A stretch of 37,614 nucleotides of DNA, taken from contig CAMYCF010000009.1 of assembly GCA_947254375.1 (NCBI GenBank), positions 1 to 37,614 on the forward strand, written 5' to 3'. Shown piece by piece: positions 1 to 8,096 of this stretch. The notes under the pieces were generated by a model. That model was given only the letters and a program-made list of their open reading frames with translations, had not been told where the DNA came from and made no database searches. The DNA comes from an uncultured Mobilibacterium sp. Its GTDB lineage: Bacteria; Bacillota; Clostridia; Peptostreptococcales; Anaerovoracaceae. A program made the position numbers and the translations under genes. Positions within the stretch are counted from its first letter, which is position 1. The number at the start of each line of letters is the position of its first letter.

Positions 1-35
1 TAAGGCAGATGCTCTCCCAACTGAGCTAAGCGCCC
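1..35 (-). tRNA. tRNA-Val (partial, 5' portion)
   Basis: The complement reads a tRNA 5' half: a 7-nt acceptor strand GGGCGCT, T8-A9, a D-arm with GCTC/GAGC, and an anticodon stem starting TCTGC. The window edge falls after the first two anticodon bases (T34, A35). UA at 34-35 plus the typical Firmicutes sequence points to tRNA-Val(UAC), but the third anticodon base and the 3' half are outside the window. A good promoter lies just upstream at 81-109. Confidence 0.75.
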
Positions 36-80
36 GCATTTACATATAGTTGCGGCGTTCCTCGTTTTGACGCGTTATTT

Positions 81-109
81 ATAATAGCACAACGATTTGA
101 GCATGTCAA
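81..109 (-). promoter_or_regulatory. Promoter for the tRNA-Val
   Basis: On the minus strand a consensus -35 TTGACA (104-109) and a -10 TATTAT (81-86) are separated by exactly 17 nt, placing the transcription start about 40 nt before the tRNA. It sits between the end of yigZ and the tRNA, with no terminator between them. Confidence 0.75.
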
Positions 110-113
110 CATC

Positions 114-743
114 TTAAATAGGTATCCTTATCAGCGACTTTTCTTCGGCTGAGATCTCCGCCGTTCCCGACGTCATGTCCTCCATGAATCTCCGCATCGC
201 CGCTTCGTTTTCCGTCTCGCACGCCAGCGGGATCTCGATTTTATCGGTGTAGACGGCATCACCCATCGTGTAAGGAAGGGTTTTTACGGCGTTTTTTATC
301 TTATCTGAAAAGCGGTAATCGACGCGGTAAAAGATTTTTACGCTGTCCCTGACCTCACATATCCCCGCGGCTTCTATCCCCGCCTTCGCAAGATCTGTGT
401 ACGCCCTGACGAGCCCGCCCGTGCCGAGTTTTATCCCGCCGAAATATCTCGTTACGACGAGCGCAAGATAAGTCAGGCCGGCATCCGTCGCGACCTTAAG
501 CATCGGGCCGCCCGAAGTCCCCTGCGGCTCCCCGTCGTCGCTCGCCCAGCACATCTCCTGCTTATCGCCGCAGATGATCGCCGGCACGTTGTGGGTGGCG
601 TCTCTGTACTTTTCTTTTATTTCCGAGACAAAAGACCGTGCTCCATCGTAGCTGTCCACGGGGCGGACATGTGCGATGAAGCGCGATTTCTCTATGGTCT
701 TTTCGGCCTCGCCGTATTTGAGTACGCTTTTATAAAGTAACAT
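114..743 (-). CDS. yigZ: YigZ/IMPACT family protein (UPF0029)
   Basis: 209 residues. The N-terminal IMPACT-type domain is recognisable from the block ending ICGDKQEMCWASDDGEPQGT and the following GGIKLGTGGLVRAYTDLAK. The C-terminal part (about 140-205) matches the small alpha/beta domain that follows it in bacterial YigZ (DUF1949). The length is usual for the family. Eukaryotic IMPACT acts in translation control; the bacterial role is not settled. The ATG lies 7 nt after the hslU stop and has only a weak ribosome site, so translation is probably coupled to hslU. It is the last gene of the run that starts near 7.85 kb; no terminator follows before the tRNA promoter. Confidence 0.88.
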   Translation of the reverse strand: MLLYKSVLKYGEAEKTIEKSRFIAHVRPVDSYDGARSFVSEIKEKYRDATHNVPAIICGDKQEMCWASDDGEPQGTSGGPMLKVATDAGLTYLALVVTRYFGGIKLGTGGLVRAYTDLAKAGIEAAGICEVRDSVKIFYRVDYRFSDKIKNAVKTLPYTMGDAVYTDKIEIPLACETENEAAMRRFMEDMTSGTAEISAEEKSLIRIPI

Positions 744-750
744 GCGCGTG

Positions 751-2184
751 CTAAATTATGTATTTTTCTACGTCCGCCTGTTTTATCGTCTCGCGGAATT
801 TATCCTTGACATATTCGCGGTCGATCGTCACCTCGGCGAACTCCTCGCACGGAAGGTTGAACGATATCTCCTCGACGAGCTTTTCCAGTATCGTGTGGAG
901 CCTTCTCGCTCCGATGTTTTCCGTCTCCTGGTTCATGAGATACGCCATTTTTGCGATCTCGTCTATCGCATCTTCCGTGAACTCGATCTTCGCTCCGTCC
1001 GTCTCGAGGAGCGCTTTCTGCTGCTTGATGACGGCGTTTTCAGGTACGGTCAGTATCTTTCTGAAAGCTTCCGTATCGAGGTTCGCGAGCTCTACATTGA
1101 TAGGGAAACGGCCCTGAAGTTCAGGGATGAGGTCGGAAGGCTTCGACGTGTGGAAAGCTCCTGCGCCGATAAAAAGCATGTGGTCCGTTTTTACCGGTCC
1201 GTGCTGTGTGTTGACTACGCTTCCCTCGACTATAGGAAGGATGTCCCTCTGGACTCCTTCCCTCGAGACTTCGCCGCCGACCACCCTGTTCCCGGACGCG
1301 ATCTTGTCTATCTCGTCGATAAAAATGATCCCGTTTTCTTCGGCATTTTTGAGGGCTTCGTCGATGACCTGATCCATGTCGAGGAGGTTCTGAGCTTCCT
1401 GTTCGGTCAGTATCCTTCTGGCGTCTTTTACCTTCGTCTTTTTCTTCTTTTTCTTTTTAGGGGTCTCGCCGAAAATGCTTCCGAGTGAGATGCCTATCCC
1501 CTCTCCGCCAATGTCGAGCTTCTGAGGTTTTATCTCCTCTTCGACCTCTATTTCAATGATCTCCTCTTCGAGTTTTCCCTCGCTGAGGTCGCGCTTCACC
1601 TGCTCCCTGGCCATTTGGATGTCGTTCTCGTCGGCCTTGAGCTTTTCCTCTTCTTCTTTTTCCTTCTTTGCCTCGTACTCTTCCTTCTGGCTCGTGTATC
1701 CGGCGTTCTGCAGGAGAGCATCGAAAGGATTCATCTTTTTCGATGACTTAGTCGTCCCCCACGGGATTATCGCTTCTACGACCTTCTGCTCTGCTAGCTG
1801 CTTTGCGTAATCGTATTTCTCGTCTATCTTCTTCTGCTTCGTGAGCCTGACTGATGCATCGACGAGATCCCTTACCATCGAATCGACGTCCCTTCCGACA
1901 TAGCCGACTTCCGTGAACTTCGTCGCTTCGACCTTTACGAACGGGGCATCCATTATCTTTGCGAGCCTTCTCGCTATCTCGGTCTTTCCTACGCCGGTAG
2001 GTCCCATCATCAGTATGTTCTTCGGAGTGACTTCTTCGCGCATCTCGTCGCTGAGCCTGCTCCTTCTGTATCTGCTTCTCAATGCTATGGCGACCTTCTT
2101 CTTTGCGTCGTCCTGGCCTATTATGTATTTATCCAGTTCCGCCACTATCTCTTTAGGCGTAAGCGCTTTTATCTCGTTTGCCAT
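751..2184 (-). CDS. hslU: HslU, ATPase/unfoldase subunit of the HslUV protease
   Basis: 477 residues, AAA+ unfoldase that feeds substrates to HslV in the cytoplasm. Visible motifs: Walker A GPTGVGKT at 61-68, the pore loop GYVGRD at 94-99, Walker B (GIIFIDEIDK) near 290, and a C-terminal sensor segment with ENIGARRLH. Between them is the HslU-specific I-domain (about 130-255), here very rich in Lys and Glu, including a run of six or more lysines. The ATG at 2184 has a clear GGAGGT site. It lies 30 nt after hslV, as expected for the two-subunit protease operon. Confidence 0.97.
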   Translation of the reverse strand: MANEIKALTPKEIVAELDKYIIGQDDAKKKVAIALRSRYRRSRLSDEMREEVTPKNILMMGPTGVGKTEIARRLAKIMDAPFVKVEATKFTEVGYVGRDVDSMVRDLVDASVRLTKQKKIDEKYDYAKQLAEQKVVEAIIPWGTTKSSKKMNPFDALLQNAGYTSQKEEYEAKKEKEEEEKLKADENDIQMAREQVKRDLSEGKLEEEIIEIEVEEEIKPQKLDIGGEGIGISLGSIFGETPKKKKKKKTKVKDARRILTEQEAQNLLDMDQVIDEALKNAEENGIIFIDEIDKIASGNRVVGGEVSREGVQRDILPIVEGSVVNTQHGPVKTDHMLFIGAGAFHTSKPSDLIPELQGRFPINVELANLDTEAFRKILTVPENAVIKQQKALLETDGAKIEFTEDAIDEIAKMAYLMNQETENIGARRLHTILEKLVEEISFNLPCEEFAEVTIDREYVKDKFRETIKQADVEKYII

Positions 2185-2214
2185 TTTGTTACCTCCGTAA
2201 TGTCGCTCCGCACA

Positions 2215-2754
2215 CTAAAGCTTTTCCACCGATATGTTGGTGTTCGTGTAAACGCATATCGATGAAGCTATCTCGAGCGATTTTCTTACTATCGTTTCGG
2301 CGTCGCTGTCCGTGTTGTCGAACAGGGCCAGAGCGGCCGCATAGGCGTAATTTCCGCCCGAACCGATGGCGACGACGTCGCGGTCCGGTTCTATTACCTC
2401 GCCGCTTCCTGATATAACGAGAAGTCCGTCCCTGTCGCAGGCTATCATAAGCGCCTGGAGGTTCCTTATCGCCTTGTCTTTACGCCAAAGCTGCGCGAGG
2501 TCCACGGCCGCCCTTTTGAGGTTTCCTCCGTGTTCCTCCAATTTGTTTTCGAATTTATCGGTCAGGGAAAAAGCGTCGGCGACCGATCCCGCAAAGCCTA
2601 CGAGGACGGAATCCTTGTAGATCTTTTTTACCTTCTTCGCGCCGCGCTTCATTATCGTCGTTTCGCCCATAGTGACCTGGCCGTCTCCGCCTATGCAGAT
2701 GTCGTTCTCGGAACGTCTGACGGCAACTATCGTCGTAGCATTGAATTCAACCAT
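2215..2754 (-). CDS. hslV: HslV, peptidase subunit of the HslUV protease
   Basis: 179 residues from the chosen start. The Ntn-hydrolase core begins ATTIVAVRR; the mature catalytic residue should be the Thr after Ala, exposed by removing a short MVEFNA propeptide. GGDGQVTMG, GFAGSVADAF and IGSGGNYA are typical HslV blocks. An upstream in-frame Met exists (to 2796), but AGGAGAGAT sits just in front of the Met at 2754, and starting there brings the Thr close to the N-terminus as the mechanism needs. It forms the protease with HslU, encoded directly downstream. Confidence 0.95.
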   Translation of the reverse strand: MVEFNATTIVAVRRSENDICIGGDGQVTMGETTIMKRGAKKVKKIYKDSVLVGFAGSVADAFSLTDKFENKLEEHGGNLKRAAVDLAQLWRKDKAIRNLQALMIACDRDGLLVISGSGEVIEPDRDVVAIGSGGNYAYAAALALFDNTDSDAETIVRKSLEIASSICVYTNTNISVEKL

Positions 2755-2777
2755 TTCATCTCTCCTGTTCTTTCGTT

Positions 2778-4874
2778 TTACTCGACATATTTGCATTTAG
2801 GATTCGAGCAAACGCACTTTTTACCCTTTTCGAGCATCATCGAGCCGCACTGCGGACACATTTTCCCCGTCGGCTTGTCCCAATACGAAACATCGCACGC
2901 CGGATATCCGCTGCAGCCGTAAAAAACTTTGTTCCCTTTTCTCGTCCTGCGAACGATGAGGTCCTTGCCGCATTTCGGGCAGGCGACGCCGATCTTTTTG
3001 ACGAGAGGCTTCGTATTTTTGCACTCGGGATATCCCGTGCAGGCGAGGAAGCTGCCGAAGCGCCCCTCTTTCATCGCCATCGGCTTTCCGCACAGTTCGC
3101 AGATATCGCCGCTCAGCCTGACCTCCTGCTCTATTTTCTCGACTTCGCGTTCGGCTACTTTCAGCTCCTTCTCAAAGCCCTTGTAAAAATCGGCAATGAC
3201 TTCTTTCCAAGGCGTTTTCTCGAGCTCGACACTGTCGAGGTTGTCCTCCATGTCGCTCGTAAAACCGATGTCTACGATGTCGGTAAAATAGTCGGTCATT
3301 ATTCCCGTGACGTCGAATCCCAGCTGCGTCGGAACGAGGTTCTTCTTCTCGCTCTTCACGTACTTCCTGTCCTGCAGGGTCGAGATTATCGAAGCGTACG
3401 TGCTCGGCCTTCCGATGTTCTTTTCTTCCATCTCTTTTACGAGAGATGCTTCCGTGTATCTCGCCGGCGGCTGAGTGAATTTCTGTTCCTTCTCTAGCTT
3501 TTTGAGCGGAAGCTCCTGACCTTCAGTGAGCTTCGGCACGTTCATCTCGTCGGCCGATGTTCCGGAATTATATACCTTCTTCCAGCCCTCGAAGGTTAGC
3601 CTGCTTCCCGCAGCCCTGAATTCGTATTTGCCGTTTTTTATCGACACGCTCACCGTATCGTAAGCGGCCGCCTTCATCTGCGATGCGAGAAAACGGCTCC
3701 ATATCAAGTGATACAGCTTGTATTGATCGGCGGTCAGCGAATCTTTTATCGCTGACGGAGCAAGCGTTACATCCGCCGGCCTTATCGCCTCGTGAGCGTC
3801 TTGTATGTCTTTCTTTTTATTCGAAAAAACGTTGTTCCCCTTATATTCGGGGCCGAACTCCGATCCTATGTAAGCGAGCGCTTTCGCCTTCGCTTCCGCA
3901 GCGACCCTTACCGAGTCCGTCCTTATATAGGTGACGAGACCGCGCGTCCCGTGGCCCTTGATGTTTATTCCCTCGTAAAGCTGCTGCGCGATCTGCATCG
4001 TCTTTCTCGTCTTGAAACCGAGCTTGATCGCTGCATCCTGCTGGAGACTGCTCGTCGTAAAAGGTGCATACGGCTTGACTTCCTTATGCCCCTCTTTGAC
4101 GCTTTCGACGATATATTTGCCATTTGAAAGGTCCGTCTCTATCGCGTCCGCCTTCTCCTTGTTCGGAACGACCGCTTTCTTTCCGGAGATCTTCGCGAGC
4201 TTCGACTTGAATCCCTTGCCGTGGTCCGCCGTTATGTTCCAGTATTCTTCCGGAACGAACTCCTGTATCTCGCGCTCCCTGTCGCATATCATCTTGAGGG
4301 TCGCGGACTGAACGCGTCCGGCCGAAAGCCCCCTTCTGACCTTCTTCCATAAAAGCGGGCTTATCTGGTAGCCCACGAGCCTGTCCAAGACTCTCCTCGC
4401 CTGCTGCGCATCTACGAGCCCCATGTCGATAGAACGCGGTTTTTTGATCGCTTCGCGGACCGCATCCTTATTTATCTCGTTGAATTCCACCCTACATTCA
4501 TCGCTCGGATCGAGATCCAAAATGTTCGTGAGGTGCCACGATATTGCTTCTCCCTCGCGGTCCGGGTCCGTTGCGAGAAGTATGTTCGAAGCTTCTTTCG
4601 CAGACTTGCGGAGCTCTTTGATCTTGTCGCCTTTTCCCCTTATGTTTATATATTCCGGTTCGAAGTCTTTATCGATCTCTATTCCGAGCCTGCTCTTCGG
4701 CAGGTCCCTTATGTGCCCGACCGTGGCTACGACGTTGTACGTAGAGCCGAGGTACTGGCCTATTACCCTCGCCTTTGACGGAGATTCCACCACGAGCAGC
4801 GTCTTCTTTTTCTTCGGAGACGCTTTCTTTGCAGTCGTTTTCTTTGCAGAGGTTTTTGTCGTTTCTTTGTTCAT
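2778..4874 (-). CDS. topA: DNA topoisomerase I (type IA)
   Basis: 698 residues, relaxes negative supercoils. It opens with a Lys/Thr/Ala-rich leader (1-24), then a Toprim domain (LLVVESPSKA at 26-35; DPDRE at 103-107). The catalytic Tyr is Y316 in YIRTDS. The C-terminus carries three Cys4 zinc-ribbon modules (CELC...C-x4-C, CPKC...CSGYPAC, CPQC...CSNPKC), the usual Firmicutes arrangement. The basic leader is not part of the conserved fold and may aid DNA binding. It lies between dprA and hslV, the common Firmicutes order, although trmFO and xerC, often found between topA and hslV, are absent. Confidence 0.97.
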   Translation of the reverse strand: MNKETTKTSAKKTTAKKASPKKKKTLLVVESPSKARVIGQYLGSTYNVVATVGHIRDLPKSRLGIEIDKDFEPEYINIRGKGDKIKELRKSAKEASNILLATDPDREGEAISWHLTNILDLDPSDECRVEFNEINKDAVREAIKKPRSIDMGLVDAQQARRVLDRLVGYQISPLLWKKVRRGLSAGRVQSATLKMICDREREIQEFVPEEYWNITADHGKGFKSKLAKISGKKAVVPNKEKADAIETDLSNGKYIVESVKEGHKEVKPYAPFTTSSLQQDAAIKLGFKTRKTMQIAQQLYEGINIKGHGTRGLVTYIRTDSVRVAAEAKAKALAYIGSEFGPEYKGNNVFSNKKKDIQDAHEAIRPADVTLAPSAIKDSLTADQYKLYHLIWSRFLASQMKAAAYDTVSVSIKNGKYEFRAAGSRLTFEGWKKVYNSGTSADEMNVPKLTEGQELPLKKLEKEQKFTQPPARYTEASLVKEMEEKNIGRPSTYASIISTLQDRKYVKSEKKNLVPTQLGFDVTGIMTDYFTDIVDIGFTSDMEDNLDSVELEKTPWKEVIADFYKGFEKELKVAEREVEKIEQEVRLSGDICELCGKPMAMKEGRFGSFLACTGYPECKNTKPLVKKIGVACPKCGKDLIVRRTRKGNKVFYGCSGYPACDVSYWDKPTGKMCPQCGSMMLEKGKKCVCSNPKCKYVE

Positions 4875-4977
4875 ATCCCTATCTCTGATCTTTCCCGTTA
4901 GCTGCCCTTTTTGACATTTTATTCGCTCTGTGAAAATTACTACATTGTATATGCGATTTTTTCATCGGCATTTTACC

Positions 4978-5006
4978 ATGATACCGCTGATTAAATTATT
5001 TTGCAA
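4978..5006 (-). promoter_or_regulatory. Candidate promoter before topA
   Basis: In the 141-nt gap between dprA and topA the minus strand has TTGCAA (5001-5006), 17 nt, then TATCAT (4978-4983). The fit is moderate. It would allow topA-hslVU-yigZ to be made apart from the upstream competence-type genes. Confidence 0.4.
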
Positions 5007-5015
5007 GACGATTTT

Positions 5016-5885
5016 TTATTTCGCGGGATAGATCCTGCCGCCGTAAGTGACGAGGGCTCCTTTCACCTCCATGATCGTGAGCATCGCTCCTGCGGTCGCC
5101 ACAGCGAGGCCGAGCTCCCTTGAGATCGTATCGACACTCGTACCCTGATTGGCGGTCACGAAGTACATTATTCGTTTTTCGTCGACGCCGAGGCTGTACC
5201 GACCTTCGTCGTTTTTCGAAACGGGCATCCCTCCTACATGGGTTATCAGATCGTCTATTACGATGAGGGGAGTCGCTCCGTCGCGTATCAAAAGGTTGCC
5301 GCCGAGGCCGAGATGATCGTCGAGGTTGCACGGTACAACGAACAGACCCTTCCCCTGCTCCGCTGCAAAGCCGGCCGTTATGAGGGCACCCGAATTTGCT
5401 CCTGCTTCCACTATGACGACCGCTTCTGAAAGTGCGCTGATTATCCTGTTCCTTGCAGGAAACGAATATTTGCTCCCCTTAAAATCTTCCGGGTACTCGC
5501 TGATGACGAGCCCCTCATCTTCTATTCGCTCCATAAGCCCGCTGTTTCGCGCAGGGTATGCCCTTCCTATGCCCGTGCCGAGGACGGCCACCGTTTTACC
5601 TCCCGCGTCCAAAGCCCCCTCGTGCGAGAACGAATCTATCCCGTAGGCCATGCCTGAAACAACTGTTATCCCGGACCGCCCGACGGTCTCACCTATCATC
5701 GTCGCCATTTTTCTTCCGTATGCCGAAAATTTCCGCGAGCCGACGGCCGCTATCGAAAGGGACGGTAAAAGACTCAGATCCCCTATGCAGTAGAGCACCT
5801 TCGGCGGATTTTTTATCTGCTTCAAATTATACGGAAACACCGAAGAGGCATTGTCGATCACCTCTATCTTCTTCGATCTTTTCAT
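5016..5885 (-). CDS. dprA: DprA/Smf, DNA-processing protein
   Basis: 289 residues. DprA binds incoming single-stranded DNA in natural transformation and loads RecA. The Rossmann-like core is clear: VAVGSR-like opening (IAAVGSRKFS), VVSGMAYGIDSFSHEGAL, VAVLGTG, ISEYPEDFKGSKYSFPARNR and EAGANSGALITAGFAAEQGK. A winged-helix tail follows (about 225-289). The protein lacks the longer N-terminal helical domain present in many DprA proteins. The ATG at 5885 is preceded by GGCGGTGCA; this start region is itself duplicated (see findings). Its neighbours comM and yraN are also transformation- or DNA-linked. Confidence 0.95.
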   Translation of the reverse strand: MKRSKKIEVIDNASSVFPYNLKQIKNPPKVLYCIGDLSLLPSLSIAAVGSRKFSAYGRKMATMIGETVGRSGITVVSGMAYGIDSFSHEGALDAGGKTVAVLGTGIGRAYPARNSGLMERIEDEGLVISEYPEDFKGSKYSFPARNRIISALSEAVVIVEAGANSGALITAGFAAEQGKGLFVVPCNLDDHLGLGGNLLIRDGATPLIVIDDLITHVGGMPVSKNDEGRYSLGVDEKRIMYFVTANQGTSVDTISRELGLAVATAGAMLTIMEVKGALVTYGGRIYPAK

Positions 5886-5963
5886 TGCACCGCCTTTCTT
5901 TTTTTCACTGCACCGCCTCTATCTATTCGCTCTCTATTCGCTTTCACCCTTGGCTTCTCGTGA

Positions 5964-7487
5964 TCACATATCGCGCATCGTCATGCGGTAACCGACGGCC
6001 TCGGCGATGTGCTCGGTCCTGATGACCGGACTTTCGTCGAGATCCGCGATCGTCCTCGCCACCTTGAGAGTCTTCATGTACGCCCTCGGCGTCATATCGA
6101 GCCTGCGATACGCGTCTTTAAGAAATTTCTTCGCACCCTTATCAGGGACGCACATCATCCGCACTTCCTGATCGGACAGCTCGCCGTTCGCCTTCACCTC
6201 ATCCGGCTTCCCCTCGGATCTCCTTCGCGCAAAAGCGATCGCCCCGTCGACCTGCTCCTTCATCTCGCTCGACGAAAGTCCGCCTTTCCCCGCTTCCAGC
6301 CCTTCATATTCGACGCGCTCCATAAAAATATGCAGATCTATCCTGTCGAGTATCGCTCCGCTCAGCCTCTTCATGTAACGTTCCCTCTCCGCCGGAGTGC
6401 ATATGCACGGCTTCCTGTCATCGCCGTAATATCCGCATTTGCAGGGATTTGCCGCAAAGACGGGTAAAAAATCGCACGGGAAAGAATAGCTTCTCCCGCC
6501 GCGAACGTGAACGATCTTCTTATCTTCCAGCGGCGTTCTAAGCTTGTCGATGAGGTCCGGTGAAAACTCGCATATCTCGTCCATAAAAAGCACCCCGTTG
6601 TGTGCGAGCGTTATCTCTCCCGGTACCGGATAAAGGCCTCCGCCGATGAGTCCGCCCCTGCCGATCGTGTAATGAGGACACCTGAAAGGCCTTTCACCGG
6701 CGAGCATCCCTCCGCACTTTTCGCCCGCCGCGGAATATATCATCGACGTTTCGAGTATCTCCTCTTCGTCCATCTTCGGCATGACCGTGCCTATCCTTCT
6801 CGCCAGCATCGATTTCCCGCATCCCGGGCTTCCGACCATAAGAAGGCCGTGCCTTCCCGCGACCGATATCACTATCGCGCGCTTCACGCTGTCCTGCCCG
6901 ACCACATCGGAAAAGTCCACATCGCTCTCATCTTTTCCCGTAAAAACTTTCAGCTTTTTCGTCCGCTTGGCCGGTATCTCCCCGTTCAGAACGGATACGC
7001 ACTCTTTAAGCGTATCGATAAAAACAAAGTCCATTCCTTTTACCAGCGCTGCTTCCTCGGCGCTTTCGGAGGAGATAAAAGCCTTTTTTATCCCTCTCTC
7101 ACGGACCTCCACGAGCATCGGAAGTATACCTCCGCTCCCGTGCACCCGCCCGTTCATCGAGAGCTCCCCGAAAAAAGCGGTCTTTTCGAGTCCCTTCCTG
7201 TCGATAAAATGTTCGGCCGAAAGTATCCCGACCGCGATCGGAAGATCGAACTGTGACCCGCACTTTCTTATGTCAGCCGGCAGCATATTTACCGTTATCC
7301 TCTGCCTCGGAAACTCATATCCCGAATTTACGATCGCAGCTTTTATCCTCCTCGTCGACTCCCTCACGGTGACCGACGGGTTCCCCACGATATCGAAATT
7401 CGGAAGCCCCCTCGAAACATCCGTTTCTATCTCTATGCAGCGGCCGCATATCCCTTCGCAGACCGCCGTATATATCTTCGAATACAA
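5964..7487 (-). CDS. comM: ComM/YifB family AAA ATPase (Mg-chelatase-like)
   Basis: 507 residues, helicase-type AAA+ protein that promotes branch migration during recombination of transformed DNA in species where it has been studied. N-terminal Lon-protease-like domain (1-175), then Walker A GSPGCGKS at 219-226, a Cys-rich insert (NPCKCGYYG...PCIC) and an arginine-finger region around RIDLHI. The C-terminal Mg-chelatase domain ends at the TGA at 5964. The start is a TTG at 7485-7487 with GGGAGGTAAGAA directly upstream; MYSKIYTAVCEGI matches the usual family opening. It lies 20 nt after yraN. Confidence 0.94.
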   Translation of the reverse strand: MYSKIYTAVCEGICGRCIEIETDVSRGLPNFDIVGNPSVTVRESTRRIKAAIVNSGYEFPRQRITVNMLPADIRKCGSQFDLPIAVGILSAEHFIDRKGLEKTAFFGELSMNGRVHGSGGILPMLVEVRERGIKKAFISSESAEEAALVKGMDFVFIDTLKECVSVLNGEIPAKRTKKLKVFTGKDESDVDFSDVVGQDSVKRAIVISVAGRHGLLMVGSPGCGKSMLARRIGTVMPKMDEEEILETSMIYSAAGEKCGGMLAGERPFRCPHYTIGRGGLIGGGLYPVPGEITLAHNGVLFMDEICEFSPDLIDKLRTPLEDKKIVHVRGGRSYSFPCDFLPVFAANPCKCGYYGDDRKPCICTPAERERYMKRLSGAILDRIDLHIFMERVEYEGLEAGKGGLSSSEMKEQVDGAIAFARRRSEGKPDEVKANGELSDQEVRMMCVPDKGAKKFLKDAYRRLDMTPRAYMKTLKVARTIADLDESPVIRTEHIAEAVGYRMTMRDM

Positions 7488-7507
7488 TTCTTACCTCCCG
7501 CAAAGCT

Positions 7508-7846
7508 TCAGGCGCAATCCTCGAAAAACGCGATCTCTATCGCTATAACGTCCATCGACGGCGACAGCCCTCCGACGGCCGCCCTGTTTTCCGCCATATA
7601 CCTCGCCGCCGCAATATTCATCCGGCGCTTTTTCGCCTTCCCGACCGCCTTTTCCGGGCGGCCCATATTCTCTGCCGTACGCGTCTTCACCTCGACAAAA
7701 TGTATCTCGCCGCCTTTTACCGCGACGATGTCGATCTCCCCGTACCTGCACGAATAATTCCGCGCGACCACCCTGTATCCGCGCTCCTTCAAAAATCCCA
7801 CGGCGAGGTCCTCACCGTAGCTCCCGATATTCCTTCTGTAGCTCAA
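7508..7846 (-). CDS. yraN: YraN family protein (UPF0102, putative endonuclease fold)
   Basis: About 112 residues. The restriction-endonuclease-like core is visible: GSYGEDLAVGFLKERGYRV, RYGEIDIVAVKGGEIHFVEVKTR (the E-x(n)-D-x(n)-E-x-K set), then a helical tail. Role uncertain; members sit beside comM and dprA in many genomes. Two starts are possible. A GTG at 7888 has GGAG four bases upstream and would add 14 residues. I prefer the TTG at 7846 because GGGAGGA lies 7 nt before it and MSYRRNIGSYGEDLA is the typical family N-terminus. Confidence 0.88.
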   Translation of the reverse strand: MSYRRNIGSYGEDLAVGFLKERGYRVVARNYSCRYGEIDIVAVKGGEIHFVEVKTRTAENMGRPEKAVGKAKKRRMNIAAARYMAENRAAVGGLSPSMDVIAIEIAFFEDCA

Positions 7847-7951
7847 CGCCGTTCCTCCCGCTGCCGTTTTCCGATGAGTTTTTAGCACATTTCTCCGTCC
7901 CCTTCAGCCCCTTCGCTGAAAGAGCGTATTTTTGTGCGTAAAACGGATACG

Positions 7952-8019
7952 ATTCGGAAACTGCGATCCGGAAATGCCGATGCTATTCGGAAACTGCGAT
8001 CCGGAATGGCGCGATCCGG
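7952..8019. repeat. 22-bp direct repeat with 33-bp period upstream of yraN
   Basis: A 22-bp unit beginning attcggaaactgcg and ending atccggaa occurs at 7952-7973 and again, identical, at 7985-8006. The 9-bp core gcgatccgg recurs at 8011-8019. It lies in the leader region between the HAD-gene terminator and yraN. I see no convincing promoter in this stretch; a TTCAGC/GCTGAA hairpin (about 7895-7912) follows the repeats just before yraN. Confidence 0.8.
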
Positions 8020-8039
8020 GAGCGCGTATTCTCGGCAAT

Positions 8040-8072
8040 AAAAAAAGACCGCCCGACTCATGCCGGACGGCC
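8040..8072 (-). terminator. Rho-independent terminator of the HAD phosphatase gene
   Basis: On the minus strand GGCCGTCCGGC (8062-8072) pairs with GTCGGGCGGTC (8047-8057) over 11 bp including G-T pairs, loop of 4, followed by seven T (8040-8046). It separates the HAD gene from the yraN run. Confidence 0.9.
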
Positions 8073-8096
8073 GCCCATACTTCGTTTTCATTTTTA

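Noticed and set aside
7882..8091. 69-codon minus frame over the 33-bp repeats (repeated FPDRSFRI)
   Set aside because: The repeat in the peptide merely mirrors the DNA repeat; it crosses a terminator and has no ribosome site.
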